Below are positions 8,458-16,966 of a stretch of DNA of 49,985 bases, piece by piece. Source of the stretch: a bacterium HR17 (lineage in GTDB: Bacteria > Armatimonadota > Fervidibacteria > Fervidibacterales > Fervidibacteraceae); assembly GCA_002898575.1 (NCBI GenBank), contig BEHT01000027.1, positions 1 to 49,985 on the forward strand, given 5' to 3'. A program made the position numbers and the translations under genes. How positions within the stretch are numbered: position 1 is the first letter of the stretch; the number at the start of each line of letters is the position of its first letter. The notes under the pieces were generated by a model. It was given only the letters and a program-made list of their open reading frames with translations, was not told the origin of the DNA and did no database searches.

Positions 8458-8702
8458 TGTTTGTCCCCCCTTTGATCCGAACCCTCATGATTTTGCGTCA
8501 CTGAAAGGACGCGTCTCCTGACGCCACCGCACATCGTTTTGGAAGGCATACGCCCTGCGCGCCGAAACCGCCCGCCTTTTCGGACGGCGCCGCTCTTACA
8601 GTGTCGTTTGATTTTGGAGAGCACCGATTTCGGCGCACCGCGTTTCTTGAAGCGGGCAAGAAACCGTCCCTCCGAACGCCTACGCTGTCGGAAAGATTGT
8701 CA
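8458..8702. other. Intergenic stretch with decayed copies of the structured repeat
   Basis: No gene is apparent between the thioredoxin-like gene and ogt. The stretch has a small hairpin with stem GCGTC/GACGC and loop TCCT (8512-8525), which is the B hairpin of the repeat arrays. It also has GC-rich partial inverted repeats near 8565-8595 and a CCCTCCGAACGCC fragment near 8672. These look like eroded units of the element found intact at 2439-2699 and 22601-22847. Confidence 0.5.
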
Positions 8703-9245
8703 CTAAAACGCAGAGCGCAGACAGCACCCAGAATCTCCCTTGCCCCTCGTTGCGATAGCGCGTTCCAACGCCAACAAACGAGCCTTCAGGGCGAGCCCGC
8801 CGCCGAACCCACCTAGCGCCCCATTGGCACGGACAACCCGATGGCAAGGCACTAACAACGGGACAGGGTTTTTTGCCATTGCTTGCCCGACCAACCGTGC
8901 CCCACGCGGCACGCCGCAGCGTCGCGCCAGTTCGCCATAGGTGATTGTCTGCCCCAGCGGAACCGTGCGCTGCAGCGTTTGCAAGATGGGCTTGTGGGCA
9001 GCGGCGACGACGCGCCAGTCAATCGGCACAACAGCCAAGTCCACTGCGTCGCCGCACAAATAACGCTGTAACAAAAAGGCGCATTGATCGGCAAGCGCCA
9101 TCGCTGTTCTGTCCGCAAACGGGGCGAGGCGGTGTGCCACAGCTATACGGTCAGGGCGGGGCAGCACGACCTGCGCGATTCCTTGTTCTGTAGCGCCGAC
9201 ACCGATCCAGCCCCATCGGGGCACACAACATATCGCAACGCCCAC
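8703..9245 (-). CDS. ogt: Methylated-DNA--protein-cysteine S-methyltransferase
   Basis: DNA repair suicide enzyme that takes methyl or alkyl groups from O6-alkylguanine onto an active-site cysteine. The C-terminal domain is canonical: VPLGQTITYGELARRCGVP (DNA-binding HTH), then the active-site VPCHRVV and a GGFGGGL loop. I chose the GTG at 9245 because an AAAGGAGG site precedes it by about nine bases, giving 180 residues, normal for the family. An upstream in-frame ATG at 9329 would add 28 residues with no ribosome-binding site and would run into the promoter of the divergent transporter gene. The short C-terminal tail ends in a Cys-Cys pair, GCCLRSAF. Confidence 0.92.
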   Translation of the reverse strand: MGVAICCVPRWGWIGVGATEQGIAQVVLPRPDRIAVAHRLAPFADRTAMALADQCAFLLQRYLCGDAVDLAVVPIDWRVVAAAHKPILQTLQRTVPLGQTITYGELARRCGVPRGARLVGQAMAKNPVPLLVPCHRVVRANGALGGFGGGLALKARLLALERAIATRGKGDSGCCLRSAF

Positions 9246-9273
9246 GGGGCAATGCCTCCTTTGCGCTTCCGCC

Positions 9274-9302
9274 TTGCTCAACCGTGTAGAGTTTGCTACA
9301 AT
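9274..9302 (+). promoter_or_regulatory. Sigma-70-like promoter for the MFS gene
   Basis: TTGCTC at 9274-9279 and TACAAT at 9297-9302, separated by exactly 17 bases, lie 55 bases before the chosen ATG at 9358. Its presence also argues that coding of the transporter does not start at the TTG at 9274. Confidence 0.65.
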
Positions 9303-9357
9303 TGGGCACAAACAACACGGCGGCGTCACATTCAGCCTGAGAGGGGGAAGGTCGGTT

Positions 9358-10728
9358 ATGCGTGAGCCTTCTGAAGAGTGGCGCGGTTACAATCGGCAGC
9401 GGTTGTTCGTCGCCAGTTGCATCGCCCTTGTCACGACGGCGATGGCGTTTTCCATTCGGGCGGACATCCTCAAGGAGTTGGGCGTGCAGTTCAACATCAG
9501 CCACGAGCAGCAAGGGTTAGTAAACCTCATGGGCATCTGGGGCTTCCCCATCGCCATCCTCATCATGGGTCCATTGTGCAACATCGTCGGGATGGGACGA
9601 CTGCTCACGCTGGCTGCTATCGGGCACATCATCGGCACGCTCCTGACCATTCTATCGCCCCAGTTAGGTGGGTTTCCGATGCTGCTGTTTTCCACGCTTA
9701 TCATCGGCTTAGCGAACGGCACCGTGGAAGCCGTCATTAATCCGCTGGTGGCGACGATGTATCCCGCCGAAAAGACCCACAAACTCAATGTCTTGCACGC
9801 ATGGTGGCCAGGCGGGCTCATCATCGGCGGGCTGTTGACCTACGCGTTGGGGCAACTGGGGTTAGGGTGGCAAGCGCGCATGGCAACCATCGTCGGCGCC
9901 GCTGTCGTTTACTTGACCCTCATCCTCGGCCAGCGTTTTCCGCCGACGGAACGCGCTGAAGCGGGTGTGCCTTTCCGCGACATGTTCAAGGAAATCTTGC
10001 GCCCTGGCTACCTATTGCTCTTGGCAATTATGTGCATGACCGCCATCACGGAGTTAGGTCCCGACCAGTGGGTGGGGTCAGTGCTAACGGACATCGTGGG
10101 TATCAGAGGCATCCTCTTCCTCGTTTACACAGCCGGGTTGATGTTTGTGTTGCGGCAATTTTTTGCCGGCGCTGCGGTCAACGCTTTCACACCGCCAGGG
10201 TTGCTGGCCGTTTGTTCGGTGCTGGCTGCCGTCGGGTTGTTCTGGTTGAGCCTCGCCTTTGGGTCTCCCTTGATGGCGTTTGCCGCAGCGACACTTTTCG
10301 GTATCGGCAAAACCTACTATTGGCCGACGATGTTGGGTATCACTGCGGAGCGGTTCCCTCGCGGCGGTGAATTTTTGCTGGCGGTGACCGGCGCCACTGG
10401 TATGATTGCTGCAGGCATCGCTGGTCCGGTCATGGGCGCCATCTATGACCACTACACCATCGCCCACCTGCCCCCCGACATTGCCGCCAAAGTGGTCGTG
10501 GACGGGCGCTACAGCCCCGAAGCAGCGCAGGCGCTAATGCAACAAAGCCCAGAGATCAAGGCAACCATTGAAGAGGCGCTGCGACACGGAGCGTCCATGA
10601 CTTTCCGCTATGTGGCGATCCTGCCAGCCATCCTGACATTCGTCTTCGCCGCGCTGTTCCTTTATTTTCGCGCGCGCGGCGGTTACCGACCAGTGCGGCT
10701 GGATGAGACACCCGGCGAACCCGCTTGA
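9358..10728 (+). CDS. Major facilitator superfamily transporter (sugar-porter-like)
   Basis: A 456-residue protein with about 12 transmembrane segments and the MFS two-halves layout. Between helices 2 and 3 lies GPLCNIVGMGRLL, a form of the conserved G..D..GRR loop. Helices 4-5 contain GLANGTVEAVINPLVATMYP and LNVLHAWWPGGLIIGGLL, reminiscent of FucP/glucose-type symporters, where NPL and HAWWPGG-like motifs occur. The start is placed at the ATG 9358 after GAGAGGGGGAAGG. Substrate cannot be fixed, but downstream sugar-metabolism genes make a sugar or sugar derivative likely. Separate promoter; diverges from ogt. Confidence 0.88.
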   Translation: MREPSEEWRGYNRQRLFVASCIALVTTAMAFSIRADILKELGVQFNISHEQQGLVNLMGIWGFPIAILIMGPLCNIVGMGRLLTLAAIGHIIGTLLTILSPQLGGFPMLLFSTLIIGLANGTVEAVINPLVATMYPAEKTHKLNVLHAWWPGGLIIGGLLTYALGQLGLGWQARMATIVGAAVVYLTLILGQRFPPTERAEAGVPFRDMFKEILRPGYLLLLAIMCMTAITELGPDQWVGSVLTDIVGIRGILFLVYTAGLMFVLRQFFAGAAVNAFTPPGLLAVCSVLAAVGLFWLSLAFGSPLMAFAAATLFGIGKTYYWPTMLGITAERFPRGGEFLLAVTGATGMIAAGIAGPVMGAIYDHYTIAHLPPDIAAKVVVDGRYSPEAAQALMQQSPEIKATIEEALRHGASMTFRYVAILPAILTFVFAALFLYFRARGGYRPVRLDETPGEPA

Positions 10729-10811
10729 GTTGATCGCCGGTGAACATTGTGGGGTGGGATTGACGCTGACACGGCGCTCATTTTGTGGCTTACTTACGAC
10801 GGGTGACCACG

Positions 10812-12695
10812 ATGCGTTTCGGTCGGTGCTTGCTCACGCTGGCAATTGTCGGGGCAGCGTCCGCGCAAACGCCCGCGCCTTTGCGGTGCGTTTTTCTCGC
10901 CGAAGACGGAACGCCGTTAGCGAACACGCCAGCGGTCGCAGAAATCGTCGCCGCCCCACCGCTGCAAGGTATTCGCATGGGCGCGCAAGGGATGACCACG
11001 CCGCAGGGGGAGTACCTGATTTTGATGCCTGACAGTAGCCGCCCTTGGTGGGTCTTCGTCGGTGTCCCCGGCGCAGTGTTCTTCCTGAACGCTGCTGACC
11101 CCAAACGCATCCCCACATCGCTCAAATGTTGGTTGGGCGAAAAGCCATCGGCGATATGCCGCGTAGAAGGCGATGACAGCAAGTTGGCGCTGTTTCTGCG
11201 GCTTGCGGATAGTTCGTGGTGGGTGCGTTTACCCCCCTTGAAGGACGGACACCTGCTTCTTTACCGTCTACCGCCCGGACGCCATCAATTGGTGTTAGCA
11301 CCTGCCTCCGTCGCCATGTTTTGGGAAGGTGTGCCGCCGTTGCAGACCGAAACACTGGCGGTGACCGATGACCACATTGCTGAAGCCACCTTCACCGCTG
11401 TCCCGATGGGCAGCGTGACGGGCACGGTGGTCACATCGCAGGGCGAACCGGTGGGCAATGCGACGGTGACTTTAGAGCGTAACGGCGTCGGACTTATGAC
11501 CGTTACGACCGACCCGCAAGGGCAGTTCCGCATAGATGCCGTCCCAGCGGGCGAGTATCGGTTGATGGCGTTTGCCCGCGACCACGACACGCGTGTGCAG
11601 GGCGTTCAAGTCCATCCCGACCGCACGACGACCGTCGTCCTTACCCTTCAGCCTCAGCCGCTGGGAACAGTGCGCGGGCGGGTCATCAGCGATGACGGCA
11701 CCGCTATCGCTGAAGGGCGCGTGTTGATAGAACGCGTTATCTCCCCGACAGTGAGGCAACCGGTCGGTGCGTGGTCGTTGCTGCCGAACGGTCGTTTTGA
11801 AGGCAAATTGCGCGAGGGCAGTTACTTGTTGACGGTCCAAGTCGGTGGACGGCGCACCGCGCGCCCTGTGCGCGTCTTGGCTGATCAAGTCACGGATCTC
11901 GGTGACCTGCGGTTGCCTGCGCCCGCTCTTGTGGAAGGGATTGTCAAGAGTGCGTTCCCGATAACCAACTGGCGCGTGCGCATCGTCGCATTGGATGGAA
12001 GTGAGGAACCCGCTCAACCCCAATGGACAAGTTGGGTGGCTGAAGTGCCGGTGCGCTCAGACGGTCGGTTTCAAGTCCAAGTGCCCGCAGGCTCGCTTGC
12101 TGTCATCGTGCAACCGGCGGGCAGCGGCAAACCGCTGGTGCGGCGTTTGCGGGTGCGAGCGGGGCAACGGGTTAGCGTTCAATTTACCCTGCCCGACTTT
12201 GGCAGCATTGAAGGGCAAGTCTACCGCGCCGACACAGGACGCCCCGTTCCAGGTGCCATCGTGACTTTACTGGACGAAACGGGCGCGCCTGTCGCCCAAA
12301 CGATGACCAACCCGCTGGGCGCTTATCGCTTTGCCCCTGTGCTGCCGGGGCGTTATGCTGTGCGCTGTCAAGGGCGGGGCTTGGCAATGGGCATCCGCCA
12401 CGAAGTGCGTGTGAACGAGGGGGCTCGCGTGCCCGTTGACTTTCTGCTAACGACCGGCGCCACCATCGTCGGCAAGGTGCGCGGTCAACCGGCAGCGCCG
12501 GCGCGGTTTTATGTCCTGGTAGATGCCGACAGTAACCTTATCGGAAGTGTCGCTCCAGACGGCACTTTCCGCGTGGACTTTATCCCGCCCGGTCGGCATG
12601 TCGTCATGCTCTTTCGCTTGGGCGAAATGGTTGCCGCCAAAGAAGTCACCGTCCACAGCGGCGAAACTGCCGAAGTCACCTTTGACTTGCCGTAA
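10812..12695 (+). CDS. Secreted protein with repeated carboxypeptidase-regulatory-like domains
   Basis: A 627-residue exported protein. The start is placed at ATG 10812 because it yields a clean signal peptide (MRFGRCLLTLAIVGAASAQ) with cleavage after ASA. From about residue 200 on there are at least four beta-sandwich units of the CarboxypepD_reg / prealbumin-like type. Each has the G.V.G.V....G.p...A.V.L...G....T.TdpqG.f....vp.G.Y pattern; clear examples are GSVTGTVVTSQGEPVGNATV and GSIEGQVYRADTGRPVPGAI. Such domains are structural or carbohydrate/protein-binding modules, not enzymes. No catalytic domain is visible. It may be a cell-surface adhesion or matrix protein. It follows the MFS gene by 83 bases. 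Confidence 0.82.
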   Translation: MRFGRCLLTLAIVGAASAQTPAPLRCVFLAEDGTPLANTPAVAEIVAAPPLQGIRMGAQGMTTPQGEYLILMPDSSRPWWVFVGVPGAVFFLNAADPKRIPTSLKCWLGEKPSAICRVEGDDSKLALFLRLADSSWWVRLPPLKDGHLLLYRLPPGRHQLVLAPASVAMFWEGVPPLQTETLAVTDDHIAEATFTAVPMGSVTGTVVTSQGEPVGNATVTLERNGVGLMTVTTDPQGQFRIDAVPAGEYRLMAFARDHDTRVQGVQVHPDRTTTVVLTLQPQPLGTVRGRVISDDGTAIAEGRVLIERVISPTVRQPVGAWSLLPNGRFEGKLREGSYLLTVQVGGRRTARPVRVLADQVTDLGDLRLPAPALVEGIVKSAFPITNWRVRIVALDGSEEPAQPQWTSWVAEVPVRSDGRFQVQVPAGSLAVIVQPAGSGKPLVRRLRVRAGQRVSVQFTLPDFGSIEGQVYRADTGRPVPGAIVTLLDETGAPVAQTMTNPLGAYRFAPVLPGRYAVRCQGRGLAMGIRHEVRVNEGARVPVDFLLTTGATIVGKVRGQPAAPARFYVLVDADSNLIGSVAPDGTFRVDFIPPGRHVVMLFRLGEMVAAKEVTVHSGETAEVTFDLP

Positions 12696-12696
12696 A

Positions 12697-12712
12697 GCGG
12701 GCGCTTGCCCGC
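12697..12712 (+). terminator. Short hairpin after the secreted protein gene (weak terminator?)
   Basis: A 6-bp stem GCGGGC/GCCCGC with loop GCTT lies immediately after the TAA stop. No T tract follows, so it may pause or be processed but need not end transcription before the SIS gene 40 bases downstream. Confidence 0.35.
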
Positions 12713-12751
12713 CTGCCAATTAACCGATGCAGAGAAAGGGGTTGAACGAAC

Positions 12752-14011
12752 ATGGCAGGAAAACTGCCCCGATGGGCGCAAAAGTTGCTGGCTAAGTATC
12801 CCGACGCTGAACGCCCCACACCTGACAACCCGATGCCAGCGTGGCTGGAAAACGAATTGCGTCGCGTGCCGTTGTGGTATCACATCCGCGAAGCGACCGA
12901 CGACCCCCGCTTTGCCCCGCCCTTTCACCTCATTGAAGATGTCCGTCGCCAACCGCACCTGTTGCGGCAAACCTTTACCTGGCGGGAGCAATTAAGCGCC
13001 CTCGCCGACCGTATCATCGCTGAAGGTTATGAGCATCTGGTCTTCATCGGTTGCGGTTCAGCCTTTTACACCTCGCTGTTGGGTGCCTTCGTTTTCCCCC
13101 GCCTGACGGGTTTGACGGCAGAAGGCGTGGAAGCGTGGGAGTTCCACAACTATTGGCAACCTCATCAGCGCAAAACCCTCGTCATCGCCCAGTCGGCGAC
13201 GGGGGGCAGTTTTGAAGTATTGGAAGCCGTCAAGCGTGCCAAGACTGCCTTCGGCTTACCGACTTTTGCCCTCACCAACACCCTTGACAGCCCGTTAGAA
13301 GCCCTCGCCGATGCGACCGTCGCCTTTCCGACAGGGCAAAAAACTGGTCCTGACATTTGCGTCATCCCGACCCGCTTGATGCTCCTTTACCTGTTCGCCT
13401 TTGAATTGGGCAAGCGGACGCGATTCAACTTGCCCCTTGTGGAACGCTTAGAAGCAGCACTGACGACGGTGCCTGACAGCGTGGAACGCTTTTTGCAGGA
13501 ACAGGATGAACCCGTTCAACGCCTCGCCCAAAAACATCACCGGCAAAGTTGCCTGTTCGTCGTCGGGGGCGGACCAAATTGGTTTACGGCGTTGGAAGTG
13601 GCGCTGAAGATTGAAGAGGAGTCACGCACGCCTTGCCGCACTTACCAAACCGCCGATTACCCGCACATGGCGATTTCGCTCCTTGCCCCCGACCGAACGA
13701 CGCTGGTCATCGCGCCCCCTGGACCGAGTTACGACCGCCTGCACACTTGCGTGCGGACAGCGAAAGCCGGTGGCTCTCCGACGATCGGCGTCGTCGTGGC
13801 GGGGGATGACCGCATCGCTTACGAAGCGGACGATGTCATCGTTGTGCCCAGCGTGGACGAATTGCTTTTCCCCGTCAGCGGCACCGTCGTCGGTCAGTTG
13901 TTCGGTTACTACTTGGGCGTCGCTAAAGGCGTCAACCCTGACACCTTAGGCACCGACCACCTTTCCCACGCCAAAGCGTGGCTAACCGCCTTCCCTTTGG
14001 GGACACATTGA
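12752..14011 (+). CDS. SIS-domain sugar isomerase / GlmS-isomerase-like protein
   Basis: A 419-residue protein with two SIS (sugar isomerase) domains like the C-terminal half of glucosamine-6-phosphate synthase or AgaS/FrlB-type enzymes. SIS1 starts at about residue 93 (HLVFIGCGSAFYTSLL) and continues with VIAQSATGGSFEVLEAV, the Ser/Thr-rich phosphosugar loop. SIS2 begins near residue 268 (LFVVGGGPNWFTALEVALKI) with EEESRTPCRTYQTADYPHM. There is no glutaminase domain. The likely job is isomerisation or deamination of a phosphorylated amino- or keto-sugar. An AGAAAGGGG site precedes the ATG. It heads the SIS, Gfo/Idh, ROK, SDR, SDR gene run. Confidence 0.85.
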   Translation: MAGKLPRWAQKLLAKYPDAERPTPDNPMPAWLENELRRVPLWYHIREATDDPRFAPPFHLIEDVRRQPHLLRQTFTWREQLSALADRIIAEGYEHLVFIGCGSAFYTSLLGAFVFPRLTGLTAEGVEAWEFHNYWQPHQRKTLVIAQSATGGSFEVLEAVKRAKTAFGLPTFALTNTLDSPLEALADATVAFPTGQKTGPDICVIPTRLMLLYLFAFELGKRTRFNLPLVERLEAALTTVPDSVERFLQEQDEPVQRLAQKHHRQSCLFVVGGGPNWFTALEVALKIEEESRTPCRTYQTADYPHMAISLLAPDRTTLVIAPPGPSYDRLHTCVRTAKAGGSPTIGVVVAGDDRIAYEADDVIVVPSVDELLFPVSGTVVGQLFGYYLGVAKGVNPDTLGTDHLSHAKAWLTAFPLGTH

Positions 14012-14246
14012 AGCGATAAAAGTCCTGCCCGTTGGGAAGGCGGTGCCACCGCAGCGCTCTTTTGAACGGCTCATCGCCCATCACCGCCACGACCCAGTTG
14101 CAGCCACCCCTTTGGGCTCGTCGCTGTGTTGGCGTTGATGACTTTGTGTCGGCGTGGCGGTTCATAAGGGTTGGTCAATAGGGCAAAATTGTGGGCGTCG
14201 GCTCGGTTTTTTTGCCAGCGCTATTGACAAAGGAGGTGTGTCGGCG

Positions 14247-15293
14247 ATGGCGTCCGTCGTGCGAATCGGCTTAATCGGTAGCGGGTTCGTGTCCACCTTC
14301 TACATGCAAGGGCTGAAGGATGTCGCGGGGCATGAGGTCAAAATCGTGGCGTCGCCTCATGCGGAACGCAGTGAAGCCTTCGCTAAACGCTGGAACATCC
14401 CTGAATGGACGACGGACATTGACGGGACGATCCGCCGCACCGACCTTGACCTCATCATCTTGGGCGTCCCCAACTTCGTCCACGCCGAACTAGCGGTCAA
14501 ATGCGCGCAGGCGGGCAAAAATGTCGTCTGCACAAAACCGCTGGCGCGCAACAAGCAGGAAGCCAAACGGATGCTGGAAGCGGTCAAAGCAGCGGGTGTG
14601 CTGCACGGGTATGCGGAAACAGAGGTGTTCAGCCCTGCCGTCATGAAAGCGCGCGAGTTCATTGAACGGGGCAGTATCGGGAAGGTGCTGATGGTGCGGT
14701 CGCGAGAAGCCCACGCCGGTCCGCATGCCGATTGGTTCTGGCAGAAGGAACTGGCAGGCGGTGGGGCGCTTTTGGACATGGGTTGCCACATGGTGGAAGC
14801 AGCGCGCTACTTCGTCGGTAAGGACAATCCCATTGTGGAGGTCTTAGCGTGGGGTGACCGCCTTTACCATCACGACCGCACCGATGCCGAAGACAACGCT
14901 GTGCTGCTGATGCGGTTTGAAGGGGGACAATTGGCGATCGCAGAGACGAGTTGGACGGCGCGGGGTGGATTGGACTTGCGCAACGAAGTCTATGGCACGG
15001 ACGGCGCGATCTTTACGGATGTGACGCGAGAGACGGGCATCCGTGTGTTCGCCCTCAAAGGGGCAGGCTACATCGTTGAAAAAGGCGAGACAGACATCGG
15101 TTGGCTCATCCCACCCATTGAAGAGGCGTGGGTCTACGGCTACCGCGAAGAGATGAAGCATTTCGTGGAGTGCGTCGCGCAGAACACCATGCCCCGCGAA
15201 ACCTTTGAAGACGGTTACATCGTCAACTGCGTGTTAGACGCTGCCTATCGGTCTATGGCGACGAAACAGTGGGAACGCGTGGATTACAATTAG
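14247..15293 (+). CDS. Gfo/Idh/MocA-family oxidoreductase
   Basis: A 348-residue NAD(P)-dependent sugar dehydrogenase-like protein. The N-terminal Rossmann fold carries IGLIGSGFVSTFYMQGL (residues 6-22). The EKP-type motif appears as VVCTKPLARN (about 93-102). The C-terminal alpha/beta domain has GGALLDMGCHMVEAARYFVG (about 171-190), with the usual D..H substrate pair. The ATG at 14247 is preceded by AAAGGAGGTG, which decides the start against longer readings. Substrate unknown; neighbours suggest a sugar or inositol derivative. The 235 bases before it (14012-14246) hold no gene that I can support. Confidence 0.92.
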   Translation: MASVVRIGLIGSGFVSTFYMQGLKDVAGHEVKIVASPHAERSEAFAKRWNIPEWTTDIDGTIRRTDLDLIILGVPNFVHAELAVKCAQAGKNVVCTKPLARNKQEAKRMLEAVKAAGVLHGYAETEVFSPAVMKAREFIERGSIGKVLMVRSREAHAGPHADWFWQKELAGGGALLDMGCHMVEAARYFVGKDNPIVEVLAWGDRLYHHDRTDAEDNAVLLMRFEGGQLAIAETSWTARGGLDLRNEVYGTDGAIFTDVTRETGIRVFALKGAGYIVEKGETDIGWLIPPIEEAWVYGYREEMKHFVECVAQNTMPRETFEDGYIVNCVLDAAYRSMATKQWERVDYN

Positions 15294-15321
15294 GCGCACC
15301 GCGCGAGGGGGTTGAAATACA

Positions 15322-16179
15322 TTGCGACGGCAAGACCTCGTCGGCTTCGTCGGTGTGGACATCGGCGGTCAAACGACCCGTGTCGGCACTTTTGATGAAC
15401 GGGGACGCTTGAAAGTCATCAGTTTCGCGACGGCACCCGATTTCACGGCAGAATGCGAACTTATCGCCCAAGCGGCGCGACAGTTGTTGCCCAAGGGTAT
15501 TCAGCGCGTGGCGGTCGGTTCGCCCGGACCGTTGGACTGGCGGACGCGCCGCCTCACGGGCAAAACGCCCAACCTACCTTGGGCAGATGTCAGTTTCGCC
15601 CGCTTGGAAAAACTGGTCGGGTGCGAGGTGTTGCTGGACAACGACGCCAATGTCGCCGGCTTGGGCGAAGCGACTTTGGGTGCAGGCAAGGGCAAACGCT
15701 TCATCGCAGGTTTTACGCTGGGCACGGGCATCGGGCACTTTCAGGTCAAAGACGGGCGCATCTATCACGGGCGCTTGGATGTGGAGGCAGGGCACCAAAT
15801 CCTTGACCCCAACGGTCCTGAATGTGGGTGCGGGCAACGGGGATGCCTGGAAGCCTTCGCGTCGGCGACCGCCATCCAAAAGCGCTATGGCGTTCCGCCC
15901 CACGCATTGAACGACCCAAAGGCGTGGGAAGAGATCGCCTTTCGGTTGGCACAAGGATTGACCAACGCAGCGGTGTTCGTTTGCCCCGACGCATTGATTT
16001 TGACCGGCGGGATGTTGGCGCGGGGCGCAATGTTGCTGACGCCTTTACGGCGCTTCTACGACGAAATGCTCAAGGTTTACCCGCCCCGCTACCGACCGCC
16101 CGTTTTGACCGCTAAGTTGGGCGACAAAGCCGGTGTCGTCGGCGCAATCGTGTTGGCAAAAGTCGGGCACACTGAATGA
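15322..16179 (+). CDS. ROK-family sugar kinase
   Basis: A 285-residue ROK protein that would phosphorylate a hexose or amino sugar with ATP. VGVDIGGQTTRVG (about residues 10-22) is the phosphate-1 loop. DNDAN holds the catalytic Asp108. TLGTGIGHFQ is the phosphate-2 region, and the zinc site CGCGQRGCLE (Cys168, Cys170, Cys175 with His158) is complete. The start is a TTG at 15322 preceded by GAGGGGGT. No N-terminal HTH is present, so this is a kinase rather than a NagC/XylR-type repressor. It follows the dehydrogenase by 28 bases and is probably cotranscribed. Confidence 0.92.
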   Translation: MRRQDLVGFVGVDIGGQTTRVGTFDERGRLKVISFATAPDFTAECELIAQAARQLLPKGIQRVAVGSPGPLDWRTRRLTGKTPNLPWADVSFARLEKLVGCEVLLDNDANVAGLGEATLGAGKGKRFIAGFTLGTGIGHFQVKDGRIYHGRLDVEAGHQILDPNGPECGCGQRGCLEAFASATAIQKRYGVPPHALNDPKAWEEIAFRLAQGLTNAAVFVCPDALILTGGMLARGAMLLTPLRRFYDEMLKVYPPRYRPPVLTAKLGDKAGVVGAIVLAKVGHTE

Positions 16180-16241
16180 GTCACCCTGTCAGCGGCGGGA
16201 TGCTTTGCGGCTCACTGTGAGCGGAAAGGAGCGATACAAAA

Positions 16242-16958
16242 GTGCGGGTGCTGGTGACGGGGGCAGCCACATCTGTCGGGCAAGTGTTGGCGCAAGGGTT
16301 GCAAGGCGAGCACGAATTGCAGTTGACCGACCGTCAAACGGTGACGACAGAGTTACCTTTTACCGTCGGCGATTTACGCGACCCTGCGTTTGCAGGGCGT
16401 ATCGTGCAAGGCGTTGATGCTATCGTCCATTTGCCCGTCTTGCCCCACCTGGCGGACGAGGCGGAACGGTTGGATGAAGCGATGCGGGGCACTTACCACC
16501 TGTTGCATGCAGCGGTGGCAGCGGGCATCGCCCGTTGCGTGCTGGTCAGCAGCCTCGCGGTCATGGCGGGCTACCCCGCCGATTTCGTCGTGACAGAGGA
16601 GTGGAAGCCTAAGCCATCGCTCACTGACGACGGGTTGGCTTACTACCTGAGCGAATTAGTCGCCCGCGAGTTTGCCCGCGCCACACCGTTGGAAGTCATT
16701 TGCTTGCGGTTGGGCAAACTGGTGCGCGAGGAAGCGGTGCGCGATAAGCCGTTTGACCCACTGTGGCTAGATGAACGGGATGCCGTGCAGGCTGTCCGCA
16801 CCGCTTTGACCGCAAGCGGAGAAAGGCGACGGCACCGCTACCGCTGGCGGGTGTTCCATATCGCTCCAGACCACCCGCAGGCGCGTTTCGGGAACGAAGC
16901 GGCAAAGCGGTCGCTACTGCAGTTTCACCCTCAGCATAACTTCACCGCAACGAGGTGA
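16242..16958 (+). CDS. NAD-dependent epimerase/dehydratase-like protein with altered catalytic triad
   Basis: A 238-residue extended-SDR protein. The Rossmann glycine loop is VTGAATSVGQ (about residues 4-13), followed by DAIVHLPVLPHLAD and VLVSSLAVMAGYP. Where active family members have YxxxK, this one reads YYLSELVAREFA, so the lysine is replaced by Glu or Leu. It may bind a nucleotide without normal catalysis, or use another mechanism. The start is GTG 16242 after GCGGAAAGGAGCG. Its TGA stop overlaps an in-frame GTG of the next epimerase gene and lies 8 bases before that gene's ATG. It pairs with the intact SDR that follows. Confidence 0.82.
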   Translation: MRVLVTGAATSVGQVLAQGLQGEHELQLTDRQTVTTELPFTVGDLRDPAFAGRIVQGVDAIVHLPVLPHLADEAERLDEAMRGTYHLLHAAVAAGIARCVLVSSLAVMAGYPADFVVTEEWKPKPSLTDDGLAYYLSELVAREFARATPLEVICLRLGKLVREEAVRDKPFDPLWLDERDAVQAVRTALTASGERRRHRYRWRVFHIAPDHPQARFGNEAAKRSLLQFHPQHNFTATR

Positions 16959-16966
16959 CCACGACA

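Noticed and set aside
9274-9357. Longer N-terminus for the MFS transporter from TTG 9274
   Set aside because: The region contains a 17-bp-spaced promoter (TTGCTC and TACAAT), and a GAGAGGGGG site serves the ATG at 9358.
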